Below are positions 23,218-32,860 of a stretch of DNA of 64,000 nucleotides, piece by piece. Origin of the DNA: Eggerthellaceae bacterium UBA3686 (GTDB lineage Bacteria; Actinomycetota; Coriobacteriia; Coriobacteriales; Eggerthellaceae); the NCBI GenBank assembly GCA_002371495.1, contig DFIX01000025.1:56735-120734 (forward strand), written 5' to 3'. Made by a program: the position numbers and the translations under genes. The number at the start of each line of letters is the position of its first letter. The first letter of the stretch is position 1. Under the pieces are notes generated by a model, which searched no databases, had not been told where the DNA came from, and worked only from the letters and a program-made list of their open reading frames with translations.

Positions 23218-24771
23218 CTACGCGGCCTCTTCCCCGTAGTAGGGTTCTTCGGCGTACGCACCATCGCCGGTGGCACCGCCGTCCGCATAGGCGTCTGCAC
23301 CCATTTCTTGGCCAGTCGCCGGGTCAGCCATATCAGCCGTTCCGGTCCCATCGGCCGTGTTCTGCGTAGCCTCAGCGGCGGGATCGACGTAGATGGCATG
23401 ATGACAAATCCAGGAGCTGCGGTCGATAGCCTCGAACGTATAGCCCTTGTTCTGGTAATGCTCGATGATCTGCGGAAGCGCTTCGAGAGTGGTCTGCTTC
23501 GTAGCCGAATCGTGGCACAAAAGCACGATGTTGGTATCTTTGGTGGGGTCGCTTTCGGTACCGCTGGGCTCGGTCGACTGGGCTATGAGCTCCTGGGTCG
23601 AGCGCACCTCGCCGTCACCCGACGAGAGGCTCCAGTCATAGTACTGGTACCCGCGCGCCAGAAGGCCCTGGGTCAGCCTCTGCATAAGCTTTGGGTCTCC
23701 CGACTGTGCTACAGCCTGGGTATTCGAAGAGCCGCCGGGAAAGCGCACGAAGCATGGAACGTAGCCGATTTGCTCCTTGACGACCTGGCCAATGGCGTCG
23801 AGATCGCGGAAATACGCCTCTTCGGAAGCGTAGACCTGCGAATAGTCGTGCGACATGCTGTGCAGGCCGATCGTGTGCCCGCGGTTGTACGCCTCGCGGA
23901 TCAGCGCGTAATGTTCAGGGTTGGCGCCTATGACGAAGAAAGTTGCCTTCACGTTGTACTGATCGAGCAAATCGAGCACGGGCTCGGTAAGGGTCGAGGG
24001 ACCGTCGTCGATGGTCAAGAACACGGTCTTGTGGCCGTTGTCCTTGTTCGACCAAGTGTTCTTGGCGGGATCGACCGCGAAGTCCTCGTCGCGCCAGACC
24101 AGGTCGGCAGGTTCGTCGGGGTTGACGCCCGAGCCTACCGTAGCGGCGGCCTCCTCGCTTTCGGCCGACGCTTCGGAACTTGCTTCGGGCTGTTCGGTAC
24201 CGCCGCCCTGACCGAACCCGTTCGCCGCGAAAACGCCCACACCCACGACGGCCACGACGAGCACGCCAAGGACCGAGGCCAATACACGAGGCGAGAAGCG
24301 CTGAAGAGCGGGAACGACCCCTTGCAACGCGTGGACCACGGCAAGACCCGCTGACCCGATTGCACCAATCACGCCGAAAACGACCGTGAGCACGGAATCG
24401 AGAACGCCGCCGCCCTGGCGGGTGTCGTACGAAGAAGCTTGAACCGTGCGCCTTTGGCGAGGAGCGTCCTCATACGTTACGCGGCCCTGCTGGCGATTGG
24501 CACGTGATGTCCCGCGATTGGACGCCTCGCGGCTCGAGCGCTCGATGCGGCGGCGATCGGCGGGGCTGTTGCGGGTGTACTGCGAGAGCCTTTCAGCTGC
24601 AGGCGTTTGCACCTTGGGCTGGTCGTAAGAGGAACGCGAAGCCGAGCGGCTGCTTCGAGTTTGCCCCTCTGCGACGCGGTAGCCACGTGCAGACGGGCGT
24701 GACGACGACCGACGACGCTGCGACCCGTCATTGCCGCTCGAATTTCTGTTAGAAAACCCTTCTTCTGCCAT
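23218..24771 (-). CDS. membrane-anchored polysaccharide deacetylase (NodB family)
   Basis: This 517-residue protein combines a basic, Ser/Arg-rich cytoplasmic N-terminus (about 1-120, SQRRRSSSRPSARGYR), hydrophobic segments near 125-185 and an extracellular NodB deacetylase domain (about 255-440). Motif 1 TFL-type reads HKTVFLTIDDGPSTLTE (metal Asp and general base), motif 2 is HTIGLHSMSHDYSQV (metal His residues) and motif 3 is VRFPGGSSN. VLLCHDS completes the site. The likely substrate is peptidoglycan or another N-acetylated glycan, giving lysozyme resistance as in PgdA proteins. A Gly/Ala/Tyr-rich tail follows (about 470-517). The start at 24771 (MAEEGFSNRNS) has GAAGG just upstream and is preferred to GTG at 24783. 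Confidence 0.9.
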   Translation of the reverse strand: MAEEGFSNRNSSGNDGSQRRRSSSRPSARGYRVAEGQTRSSRSASRSSYDQPKVQTPAAERLSQYTRNSPADRRRIERSSREASNRGTSRANRQQGRVTYEDAPRQRRTVQASSYDTRQGGGVLDSVLTVVFGVIGAIGSAGLAVVHALQGVVPALQRFSPRVLASVLGVLVVAVVGVGVFAANGFGQGGGTEQPEASSEASAESEEAAATVGSGVNPDEPADLVWRDEDFAVDPAKNTWSNKDNGHKTVFLTIDDGPSTLTEPVLDLLDQYNVKATFFVIGANPEHYALIREAYNRGHTIGLHSMSHDYSQVYASEEAYFRDLDAIGQVVKEQIGYVPCFVRFPGGSSNTQAVAQSGDPKLMQRLTQGLLARGYQYYDWSLSSGDGEVRSTQELIAQSTEPSGTESDPTKDTNIVLLCHDSATKQTTLEALPQIIEHYQNKGYTFEAIDRSSWICHHAIYVDPAAEATQNTADGTGTADMADPATGQEMGADAYADGGATGDGAYAEEPYYGEEAA

Positions 24772-24889
24772 GACCGCCTTCACCGTTACCTAACGACCAC
24801 TATTTCTACAAACTATATTAGTATACGCCCACGAAAACGACCAGGGCCTCGCCATCCCTTTCTTTTTCGCTTCCATGCGGCTTACTCGC

Positions 24890-25897
24890 TCATAGAGCCG
24901 AAAGGACGGGCAGGGCGGCAGGGCACACCGATATGCGATACGCATCGGCAATATGCGGCTCGCCGTCAAGTTGGCAAGGCGGCCGCCGGTCGAACGTCAA
25001 GTCAATCGTACTCGCGCGGGCAAAATGGATGTTTTCGAACTTCGTATGGTGGGCGTTTTTTGCGCTCAGGAACTTGAACGTCGCCTCGAGCATGCTCATG
25101 GGTCCCGTGGCGTAGCAAATATCGAGCAGGCCGTCGTCGATGCGCGCATCGGGGCAAATGCGGAAACCCCCACCATAAGTCGGTCCCACCTGAACGGCCA
25201 TCATGTGCACCGCCCCTTCAAGCGTATGGCTCGAATTTCCAGGGGCGCCCTCGGTGTCGTTTGACGCAATGCGCACGTCAGCATGGGTGCCGCTTTGCCC
25301 GTCAGCTGCATTGGAAGGATTGTCGAGGTGGGCCCTGAAGTGAAAGAGGTCGAGATGATGCAATAGCTGGTCTATGCCGCTTCTAAGATAAAGGACCGTG
25401 CCCTGCTCGCCCGTGCGCTTGCGGCGTTCGACGGTATCGAGCGCAATGGCTGCATCGAGCCCGAACGAGAGCGTCTCGGCAAAATACTCTCCATTGCAGC
25501 ATCCCACGTCGGCACGCACCTCGCGCGCATCGATGAGCTGCACGACAGCGTCGGGCACTGATTCCGACATGCCGAGGGTCCGCGCGTAATCGTTGCCGGA
25601 ACCCACGGGGATCACGCCGAACCGCGGCCGATCGTCAGCCGCAAGCCTCATCAAGCCGTTCACTGTCTCGTGCACGACGCCGTCGCCGCCAAGCGCGAGC
25701 ACCGTCCGAAAGCGCCCACCTCGCCCGAAGGCTATATCGGTTGCATGTCCCGGATGGTCAGTCAGCACGAACTCAAGCAAGTCCTCGCCAACCCATTGCC
25801 CGAGAAGCTCGCGGGCGATCTTGGCTGCCTGCGCGCCATTGCCCCGCTGCGCCATCGGGTTGGCAACGAGCAGCGTCTTTCCCAAATCTGCTGGCAT
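24890..25897 (-). CDS. diacylglycerol kinase-like lipid kinase (YegS/DagK family)
   Basis: A 335-residue protein of the DAGK catalytic superfamily, which phosphorylates diacylglycerol or related lipids at the inner membrane face. Signatures: LLVANPMAQRGNG near the start, the nucleotide loop VLALGGDGVVHETVNGLM, GVIPVGSGNDYARTLG and DVGCCNGEYFAETLSFGLDA. Late in the protein come VGPTYGGGFRICPDARIDDG and LLDICYATG. The start at 25897 (MPADLGKTLLVANP) is chosen because the 46-residue upstream extension has no family match. A run of about 40 residues (RAHLDNPSNAADGQSGTHAD and on) is an insert compared with typical members. Confidence 0.92.
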   Translation of the reverse strand: MPADLGKTLLVANPMAQRGNGAQAAKIARELLGQWVGEDLLEFVLTDHPGHATDIAFGRGGRFRTVLALGGDGVVHETVNGLMRLAADDRPRFGVIPVGSGNDYARTLGMSESVPDAVVQLIDAREVRADVGCCNGEYFAETLSFGLDAAIALDTVERRKRTGEQGTVLYLRSGIDQLLHHLDLFHFRAHLDNPSNAADGQSGTHADVRIASNDTEGAPGNSSHTLEGAVHMMAVQVGPTYGGGFRICPDARIDDGLLDICYATGPMSMLEATFKFLSAKNAHHTKFENIHFARASTIDLTFDRRPPCQLDGEPHIADAYRISVCPAALPVLSAL

Positions 25898-26022
25898 ATT
25901 CGCCCCGTTTCCCTCGTTATTTGCGCAACCAGCATACCAAAAGTGCGACAGGGCTCGTAGCCCTGGCACACTTAGGCGAGCTAAAGTGAGAAATGCAACA
26001 GGGCTACGGGCACTATCACATG

Positions 26023-26178
26023 TTACTGTCCACACTGGCCTCTCAATCGTCCGCCCAGGTCGGCGGCAGGGCGCTAGGCCTACGGCTCCTCGCGTTTTGC
26101 GTAAATTAGAAGTCAGTAGCTGCGGAAGCGGCTACGCACCCTGCCGCCGACCTGGGCTGCTGTGGTGTGGGCGGTAAC
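26023..26178. repeat. family B palindromic element B1
   Basis: The outer ends TTACTGTCCACAC and GTGGTGTGGGCGGTAA pair roughly. The inner arms GCCCAGGTCGGCGGCAGGG (from 26053) and CCCTGCCGCCGACCTGGGC (to 26157) pair perfectly over 19 bp. The core (GGCCTACGGCTCCTCGCG, TTTTGCGTAAATTAGAAGTC, AGTAGCTGCGG) differs from family A. It sits in the gap upstream of the lipid kinase gene. Confidence 0.88.
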
Positions 26179-26271
26179 AATCACTTTTTAATCTATCCCA
26201 TTTGCGGGACACGTAGCATTCGGGGTTTGCCAGACAATGCAGGCATGGCACGAACGGATGAAAGGAGCATT

Positions 26272-26595
26272 ATGGAACGCACGCAAACACAGCGCAACCA
26301 CATGAAGCTGACCACGAGGCTCTCGGGCAAATGCAAGTACGCGTTCGTCGATTCGCCCGACCATAGGGCCGACCGGATCCTAATCGGGGCGCTGATCCCC
26401 GCCGTGTTCGAGCGCATGCAGCCAAGCAATGCCGACACCGGCTACGAACTTCGCATCTGCACGTTCGACGCAAAGTACGAAGCCTGGTTCCTCAACTGCA
26501 TGGCCGATCTTGCTTGGGTGCTCGAGGGCGACGAAGCAACACCAGCTGAGTATTCAAAGGCTTGCGCAACCCTGCTCGGAGCCGCTGCAGCCTGA
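26272..26595 (+). CDS. small uncharacterised protein
   Basis: A 107-residue protein starting at 26272 behind a clear AAAGGAGCATT ribosome-binding site. Sequence features are KLTTRLSGKCKYAFVDSPDH, GALIPAVFERMQPSNADTGY and ELRICTFDAKYEAWFLNCMA, an alpha/beta pattern with no signal peptide or membrane segment. I do not recognise its family. It is isolated between a family B element and the convergent NSS transporter gene. GC-typical codon use and a good start site argue that it is real. Confidence 0.65.
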   Translation: MERTQTQRNHMKLTTRLSGKCKYAFVDSPDHRADRILIGALIPAVFERMQPSNADTGYELRICTFDAKYEAWFLNCMADLAWVLEGDEATPAEYSKACATLLGAAAA

Positions 26596-26617
26596 TTGTC
26601 CCCTGGTTTTTCCGCCG

Positions 26618-28057
26618 TTATAGTCCCAGCCAGAAGGCAAATTTGGGAATGTAGCCCATGATGAACACAATGATCATGAGCGCGGGTATGCCCCACGTGC
26701 ACCACGGACGCAAGAAACGGGGAAACTTGATGCCATGCCCGGCATCTGCCTCTGCAATGAAATTGTCCCAGCCCCAGCCAAACTTGCGCGTGCAGTACAA
26801 CGTGAAGATGAGGCCGCCAAGGGGCAGGATGTTGTTCGAGACGATGAAGTCCTCAACGCCCTGGATGTCGCCGATACCTGGCACGACCACATCGGACAGC
26901 ACGTTGAAACCGAGCGCGCATGGAATGCTCAGCACGGCAAGCGCAACGGCATTGCCAAGCACCGCTTTGCGACGCGGAGTTCCCCAGCGGTCTTCCGTCC
27001 AGGTCACAAGCGTCTCGAACACGGCAATGACGGTCGAGAGCGCCGCAAAGCTCATGAACAGGAAGAACAGCGTGCCCCATACTTCGCCGAGCGGCATCTG
27101 TCCGAACACCACCGGCAACGTCACGAACACGAGCGACGGTCCGGCATCGGGGCTGATGCCGTAGGCGAAGCACGCAGGGAAGATGATAAGGCCGGCCATA
27201 AGCGCCACGATGGTGTCGAGGCCGGTCGCCGAGAGGGCTTCACCCGTCAGGCTGTGGTCGCGCCCGATGCGCGAGCCGAAGATAGCCATGCCGCCCATGC
27301 CCACCGACAGGCTGAAGAACGCCTGGCCCATGGCGGCATATACAGCATCGCCGAACGTTCCAAGCTGTTCGCCCACCGTCACGCCGGCGAACAGCTTCCC
27401 GAAATCGGGCTGCAGGTAGAAGCTCAGGCCATCGCCTGCGCCCGGCAACGTAACAGAGCGCACGCACAGCGCTACAAGGATAATGAACAAGGCGCTCATC
27501 AGGAACTTCGAGACGCGTTCGACGCCGTTTTCCAAGCCCATGGCAGATACTACCGCGCCAATGAGCACCGAGACGAGCATCCACGCGATGAGCTCTGAGG
27601 GGTTGGCTGTGAGCGCCGCGAACGCCGCTCCCGACGTCTCTGCGGTGGCACCTGCGAACATGCCGCTCGCCATACGGGGAACGTAGGCGAGCATCCAACC
27701 GCAGATAGTGGTGTAGAACATCAGGAGCACCATCGAGCCGACGTAGCCCCACCACGAGAACCAGCGGAAATTCGCCTTGGAAGGCAGCACGTGGAACGAC
27801 CGCGCCGTCGAGCGCTGGCTTGCGCGGCCAACCGAGAACTCCATGACCATGATCGGCAAGCCCAAGATGGCTAGGAATACCAGATAAAGCAGTATGAACG
27901 CTGCACCGCCATACTGACCTGTGATAAACGGAAAACGCCAGACATTGCCCAATCCGATAGCGCACCCAGCCGCTACGAAAATGAATCCGAGGCGCGACCC
28001 GAAATGGCTGCGCTCCTGATCTGGTTCCTTGCCGTGTTTCGGCGCCGTATTTGCCAT
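26618..28057 (-). CDS. neurotransmitter:sodium symporter (NSS/SNF) family transporter
   Basis: A 479-residue transporter with about 11 or 12 membrane helices, coupling Na+ to uptake of an amino acid or similar solute. The unwound TM1 signature FGSRLGFIFVAAGCAIGLGN followed by VWRFPFITGQYGG is diagnostic for NSS, and TM6 shows GQAFFSLSVGMGGMAIFGS, as in LeuT/MhsT-type proteins. The start at 28057 (MANTAPKHGKEPDQ) follows GAAGGGGAGCAC. Substrate specificity cannot be read; bacterial members transport Trp, Tyr, Leu or Met. It is the only gene of its transcription unit. Confidence 0.94.
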   Translation of the reverse strand: MANTAPKHGKEPDQERSHFGSRLGFIFVAAGCAIGLGNVWRFPFITGQYGGAAFILLYLVFLAILGLPIMVMEFSVGRASQRSTARSFHVLPSKANFRWFSWWGYVGSMVLLMFYTTICGWMLAYVPRMASGMFAGATAETSGAAFAALTANPSELIAWMLVSVLIGAVVSAMGLENGVERVSKFLMSALFIILVALCVRSVTLPGAGDGLSFYLQPDFGKLFAGVTVGEQLGTFGDAVYAAMGQAFFSLSVGMGGMAIFGSRIGRDHSLTGEALSATGLDTIVALMAGLIIFPACFAYGISPDAGPSLVFVTLPVVFGQMPLGEVWGTLFFLFMSFAALSTVIAVFETLVTWTEDRWGTPRRKAVLGNAVALAVLSIPCALGFNVLSDVVVPGIGDIQGVEDFIVSNNILPLGGLIFTLYCTRKFGWGWDNFIAEADAGHGIKFPRFLRPWCTWGIPALMIIVFIMGYIPKFAFWLGL

Positions 28058-28177
28058 GTGCTCCCCTTCTGCCCTACATTCTGCGTCAGCAGCACCCAAT
28101 GCCGCTGATGCAGAATCGTACTCAACCTACCCCCGTTTCCGCAACCATGACTTTATTTCCACTAAAGCTTCGACACC

Positions 28178-28204
28178 GTGCAAAAGGGTCAGGCCCTTTT
28201 GCAC
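28178..28204. repeat. family C palindrome C3 (GGGTCAGGCCC type)
   Basis: GTGCAAAAGGGTC / GGCCCTTTTGCAC, continued by TATGGC exactly as in C4 at 45144. It lies upstream of the NSS gene, so here it cannot be that gene's terminator. Confidence 0.75.
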
Positions 28205-28370
28205 TATGGCCGGCAACGGGAAACGCGGCTGGAAGGCGTTACCGGCCGCCGTTTAGCAAGCGAAACAAGGGAGCCGACCTTGCACCGTATTTCGTCATTG
28301 CCCAATGGCAAAACAGGAACGTCGTATCATAATCAAAGCAGGACATGCGGCCGGAAGGCAGGTCGAAACG

Positions 28371-29972
28371 ATGACACGGGCGAAACCTAAACCGAAACAG
28401 GCTGTGGACGCAGTAGCGAAGGCGCTTGCTCACGAGAAAGAGCGGCGCAAAAGCGAGCTGAAGCCCATCGAGATCGTGAAGATCGCCATAAGCGCGTATC
28501 AAAGCTTCAACTGGAACAGTGCCCTGGAGCCCATAGGCGAAGAGCCAGGGGGTCATGACGCCCCAGCGGAACCTACCTGCATGCAATCGCACGAAACGTC
28601 CGCGCCCTCTCCGTCGCCCATCGCCGAATCCGATGACCGAGCCGGGCTCCGGCGCGGCACGCAGGCGAGCATCGACCGGCTGCTCTTCAATGTGAACTAC
28701 TGGCGCGCAGCCTACGAGGATCGCATCATCGACGCCTGCTCCAGCGCAGATGACGCGCGAAGGTGCCTACGGGCCATCAGTGCCTGGAACAGCCACACCA
28801 TGAAGCTGAACACCCTAAGCGACCATGAGGTCATCGTAGCCTTCGAGCGCTTCTGTCCGCCGTTCGCTACGAACAATCGACGCGGCGGGGCCGAGCGTGC
28901 GGGCAGCGGGAAAGGGCCTGTACAGGATTTCCGCACATGCGCGCATTCGGTTGCCGAGGCCATGGACGCGAACGGGCGCGGAAACGGCGACTCGTTGCGC
29001 GCCATCGTGGCCGATGTCGAAGCTGAGTCGGCCATCTACGAAACCTATTCAGATACAGCGTCGCTCGATGCGCTCTACGACCTGCTGCCGGCATGGTGTC
29101 TACAAGACAGAATCGAGCTCGTTACAGGCACTTGGTGGAACGATGCTGACGTCATGTGCGCCATCGCCGATGCGCTGCGAGATCGATTCGCGGAAATGGG
29201 ATACGCCCAGGCGCTCTGCGACTACTTCCGCGATACCATGAGCGAGGCGCTCGACACCTATCAGCGCGAACTGTCGACTTCCGACTCGCCGCTGGCAGCC
29301 TGCGAAATCGGCAATCTCATAAGCGCGGTGCACGATGTGCGCGAGTCCAATCCGAATACCGAAGCCGACGGGTACGGGCCCGATCTGCCAACGTGGCTCT
29401 CGGCGAAAGAGCAGCTTATTTGGAATACCGTCGTCTGCGCGGTTTACGGGCCCATGCACGCACGCCCACTACTGGCCGACAATCTGGACCTTCTGCCCGT
29501 CGAGGGCAAACCCGTCGGCACCGACGTCATAACCGAGCTCGCGCAGCGAGCTTATGTCAACTACCTTGGCGCACGACGCGCCGCCGGCGAACGACCGCAG
29601 TTCGCGAGCTTCGCGCTTCAGCCCGAAGACCTTCGCGCCTCGGGAATCGAACGCGTACAGAGCATCCCCGACAAGCTGAGGGTGTTGGGATACCGCATCA
29701 TCCCGCTGGCCAGCTGCTACCCCAATCAGCGCATCGGGTCGCTGCGCCCGAGCGAAGTCGAGTGCCTGGCCATCCTGGAACACCGTCGCTGGTGCGAGGA
29801 GCGCACCGCCGCCGGATGGACACCCGCGGAGCATAAGGATATCAGCGCCAAGCAAAGCCCCTACCTCGTGGACTGGGACGATCTTCCCGATCGGGCGCGC
29901 GAATGGACCCGAAGCTCGGTGCGAGACATCCCCGCCCTGCTCGCGAGCGTCGGCCTCGCCGTCGCGAAATAG
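28371..29972 (+). CDS. RyR-domain protein, function unknown
   Basis: A 533-residue soluble protein whose last about 75 residues match the RyR (ryanodine receptor repeat) domain: ECLAILEHRRWCEERTAAGW, then SPYLVDWDDLPDRAREWTRS and DIPALLASVGLAV. This module also occurs in bacteria, often with signalling or defence-type proteins, and is thought to bind a nucleotide-like ligand. The rest (about 1-450) is helical, with an NTTY-like central LIWNTVVCAVYGPMHARPLL region that I do not recognise. Start: ATG 28371 with GGAAGGCAGG upstream is preferred to the ATG at 28305, which has no ribosome-binding site. It converges with the TIR gene (33-bp gap), the reason to consider them together. Confidence 0.75.
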   Translation: MTRAKPKPKQAVDAVAKALAHEKERRKSELKPIEIVKIAISAYQSFNWNSALEPIGEEPGGHDAPAEPTCMQSHETSAPSPSPIAESDDRAGLRRGTQASIDRLLFNVNYWRAAYEDRIIDACSSADDARRCLRAISAWNSHTMKLNTLSDHEVIVAFERFCPPFATNNRRGGAERAGSGKGPVQDFRTCAHSVAEAMDANGRGNGDSLRAIVADVEAESAIYETYSDTASLDALYDLLPAWCLQDRIELVTGTWWNDADVMCAIADALRDRFAEMGYAQALCDYFRDTMSEALDTYQRELSTSDSPLAACEIGNLISAVHDVRESNPNTEADGYGPDLPTWLSAKEQLIWNTVVCAVYGPMHARPLLADNLDLLPVEGKPVGTDVITELAQRAYVNYLGARRAAGERPQFASFALQPEDLRASGIERVQSIPDKLRVLGYRIIPLASCYPNQRIGSLRPSEVECLAILEHRRWCEERTAAGWTPAEHKDISAKQSPYLVDWDDLPDRAREWTRSSVRDIPALLASVGLAVAK

Positions 29973-30005
29973 CAAAGGTACGAAAAGATGGGTGGCAGGC
30001 GCCCA

Positions 30006-32423
30006 TTAGCGACCGGCCCGCTCGAGCTCGGCATGCGCGAGCTCGAGGAGCTCGTCTAAACCGTAGTCGCGATCGTTCCCACGGCTTTGCAGGGAACCGG
30101 TATCGAAAACAACGAGGCGATCGTCGGCGGCGGCCGATGCCGCGGCAAACTGGTAGGAATTCTCGCCCCTCATGAACTTCCCCCATCTGATCGGCGAGCC
30201 GAGCTGTAGCCGAAAAGCATCGCCATCGTAGTTGCGAGTGGGGCTCTCGGGATTCTCGATGACGATTGTGCCGTCGACGCACATTATGAACAGGCGATTC
30301 GCCTCATCATCGTCGCTTCCCAACACGAACGCGTCGAGCACCGTGCTCGCGAAGCCGTGTTCGTAGACCTCCTCGCCAGTGTCGCGGTCAAACACGTACA
30401 CGTTGCGCCCGGCGCTTGCCACGACTCCGCCGTCGTAGGTCGTGAAGCCATGCAGTTGCGGCCATGCCGGCACAAGCGTCACCAATCCCGCGCTCTCGAG
30501 CATCTCGGACGCGAGCTTTCCATCGTGTCTCCACTTTGGCTCGAGCTTGCCTTGCGAGACGTCGAAAGCCTCGATCGCATACTCGAGTTCCACCTCTTCA
30601 CCGTCGTACGCCCCGACTGTACCAGCGATAAGAACCCCATCGTCATAATGCAGCATCGCCATTTCGGGGTATGCCAAGCCGACGGTTTGTATGGACCCTT
30701 CCGTCAAATCCATACGCGCCAGCGTGTTGCCGAGCGCAACGTAAAACTCGTTCGGCAACGGGCCGGCTGCGCTGCACACCCCGCGCTCGATCGACGTCAA
30801 GGGCGTTTTCTCGTAAAACCGAGAACCCATGACCTCGCCTGTCGTGGCGTCGATGCACGCGATTAGCGCGTTTCCCCGAGGGTCAAATTCCGCGATGTCC
30901 AGAAGCGACGAGTCGCCTATCTGGGACAACGCTGCAACCGAAACCTTCTCGTGCGACCAAACGACATTTCCGGTTCGGGGCTCGAACCCGGCAAGAGCGC
31001 CCTCTCCTGACGCGTTGGCCACGACCAGCCGATCGGGCAGGGCGATTGCCTTGCGCACGTAGAACCCCGGTTGCCCTGTAGCCTCCATCGAATCGCCCGA
31101 AGGAGCCTCGGCCCCGACGATGCCGACATCCCCGAAAACCGAACGTGACGTGCTCTCGTCTTCCGGGCTTCCCGAGGGCGCACCCGCGCGATCCGATTCG
31201 AGGCGGGCCTGGCCAGACGAACCTGCGCTTTCCCCAGCATCCGGCACATCTGTCGCACCGGCCGCCTCGGGCATTTGGCACGACGCGAGCATGCGTCCGG
31301 TCGACAACTCGTAGGTCGCAATGGCGCCCGCGCCGTCGCTAACCGCAAAGTAATCGCCGAGCGGGCAAAACGCTATTGTGCCTGCCCCCGCCGGTAATTC
31401 GTCTGGGGCATGGGTCATGCACGCGTTGTCAATAAGCCCCAAGCTGTGCTCTGTCGAAAGAGAATACGATGGACGCCAAAACGCCGAGCGGTCATCATGT
31501 ACCTGCAGCGCATCCTCGAGCGCCTGCTTGGCTTCGGCCACCAGGGGCCGCGATGTGTCGGACGACGACTGGGGCAGAGCCGAAAGCGCGGTTTCGATCG
31601 CCTCGTATCGGTCGCCCCGCGCGAGCAGTTGTTGCGACTCGGCAGCGAGCTGCTGAGATTCAGCGACTAGAGCCTCGTCGCGATGTTGCCCGACGATTCG
31701 CGAGCTGAAAAGCACCATGCCGACGACGAGCGCGATGGCGGCAAAGGCTGCGACCGCAATGCCTACGGCACGACGCATGCGCCTCGACTTGTCGCGTTGG
31801 CGCAGGTCGTCGAACGAGCAGCCTGCCAAGGCGGCGATGATCCGCAGCTTCTCGGTATCGAAACGGCTCGTGCCGTCAGAACGGAGGTCGGCAGCAAGCG
31901 GTTCGACATCGACAACCGCTTGTTGTCCATCCGGCCCGATGATCAGGCGCTCTCGCAAGACAGGCGGAATGCTCCGCTTCGACGGGCCCTTCGCCAATGC
32001 TGCGAAGACGCGATCGCGCCCATGATAGGCGCAAAAAAGCTCGATTTCCTGCGCGACCCATTCGCTCTCGGCCGTTTCGGGCGAGCACACGACGACGAGG
32101 GCGCCCGAACGCTTCAGCGCCTCGCTGATGGTGGTGGGCAACGAGCCCGTCGCGGGAAGTTCGTCCTGATCTCGAAACACCCTGCCAAGCGTGCGGCTCC
32201 CATATTCAGCCGCCACCGAACGCGGGAGCCGATAGCGCTCTATTGCCCGATGCAGCTTTGCCGCGACTTCCCGATCAGGCGACCTGTGACGGTAGCTAAT
32301 GAAGGCAGCGTAATCGATTTGGTCGTAAGCAGGCGCATCGGGCAACGGGTCGCCGCAGCGCGCGCAGAACGCCGCCTGTTCGACGAGCCCACAACCGCAT
32401 GAGGGGCACTTCCCAACCTGCAT
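30006..32423 (-). CDS. zinc-ribbon, TIR, transmembrane and beta-propeller protein
   Basis: This 805-residue protein has a zinc ribbon (Cys6, Cys9, Cys20, Cys23), then a TIR domain at about 35-165 (DYAAFISYRHRS, LGRVFRDQDELPATGSLPTT, ALVVVCSPETAESEWVAQEI). By analogy with SARM1 (W then four residues later E), Glu126 is the candidate NADase catalytic residue. A membrane helix follows (about 219-240), then a Gln/Glu/Ala coiled coil and, from about 320 to 790, repeated beta segments with a WD40/PQQ-like propeller pattern (YELSTGRM, EPRTGNVVW, DRDTGEEVY). The TIR domain is cytoplasmic and the propeller would be extracytoplasmic if the single helix is a type II anchor. ATG 32423 follows GGAAGGTGCG. 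Sensing outside and NAD turnover inside is inference. Confidence 0.85.
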   Translation of the reverse strand: MQVGKCPSCGCGLVEQAAFCARCGDPLPDAPAYDQIDYAAFISYRHRSPDREVAAKLHRAIERYRLPRSVAAEYGSRTLGRVFRDQDELPATGSLPTTISEALKRSGALVVVCSPETAESEWVAQEIELFCAYHGRDRVFAALAKGPSKRSIPPVLRERLIIGPDGQQAVVDVEPLAADLRSDGTSRFDTEKLRIIAALAGCSFDDLRQRDKSRRMRRAVGIAVAAFAAIALVVGMVLFSSRIVGQHRDEALVAESQQLAAESQQLLARGDRYEAIETALSALPQSSSDTSRPLVAEAKQALEDALQVHDDRSAFWRPSYSLSTEHSLGLIDNACMTHAPDELPAGAGTIAFCPLGDYFAVSDGAGAIATYELSTGRMLASCQMPEAAGATDVPDAGESAGSSGQARLESDRAGAPSGSPEDESTSRSVFGDVGIVGAEAPSGDSMEATGQPGFYVRKAIALPDRLVVANASGEGALAGFEPRTGNVVWSHEKVSVAALSQIGDSSLLDIAEFDPRGNALIACIDATTGEVMGSRFYEKTPLTSIERGVCSAAGPLPNEFYVALGNTLARMDLTEGSIQTVGLAYPEMAMLHYDDGVLIAGTVGAYDGEEVELEYAIEAFDVSQGKLEPKWRHDGKLASEMLESAGLVTLVPAWPQLHGFTTYDGGVVASAGRNVYVFDRDTGEEVYEHGFASTVLDAFVLGSDDDEANRLFIMCVDGTIVIENPESPTRNYDGDAFRLQLGSPIRWGKFMRGENSYQFAAASAAADDRLVVFDTGSLQSRGNDRDYGLDELLELAHAELERAGR

Positions 32424-32626
32424 CGCACCTTCCGCTTTCAACTAGCTTCCCCGTTTTGGAAATCGTACCGCATAAAGCTGGCAAACCATCGGAAAAGGCG
32501 GCCCCCGGAACGCAAAGCCCAAAGGCCGCACGCGGTACGCAACGCTAAAGCCACGCCCCAGAACTGTAAAGAAACGGTTGTGTATTCCCTACCATTGGGC
32601 AATGGGGTTGCGCATACGCTTACTGT

Positions 32627-32857
32627 ATGGTCGGAAATGACGAAACAAACAGGGATTTCAAGCGCAAACTAGGCTTGCGCATTGCCCAACTGCGCTCCGA
32701 GAAAGGGTTCTCGCAGCGCAAGTTCGCACTTGTTCTCGAGCTCGACCGCGTGACCCTCAACCGCATCGAATCAGGCAACGGCAACCCCACGCTCGACACG
32801 CTCGCCCGCATAGCCAGCGGCTTGGACCTTACGCTCGAAGAGCTGCTGCGCCGATAA
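32627..32857 (+). CDS. small XRE-family DNA-binding protein
   Basis: A 76-residue protein made almost entirely of a Cro/C1-type HTH: FKRKLGLRIAQLRSEKGFSQ, RKFALVLELDRVTLNRIESG, then NGNPTLDTLARIASGLDLTL and EELLRR. The length fits single-domain XRE regulators found beside toxin-antitoxin, phage or defence genes. It is divergent from the TIR gene (203-bp gap), so it may regulate that promoter; no operator is recognised. A strong palindrome follows its stop. Confidence 0.88.
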   Translation: MVGNDETNRDFKRKLGLRIAQLRSEKGFSQRKFALVLELDRVTLNRIESGNGNPTLDTLARIASGLDLTLEELLRR

Positions 32858-32860
32858 TTG

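Noticed and set aside
22744..24354. 536-codon plus-strand frame over corA 3' end and the deacetylase
   Set aside because: It crosses a family A repeat and runs antisense to a clear NodB deacetylase.
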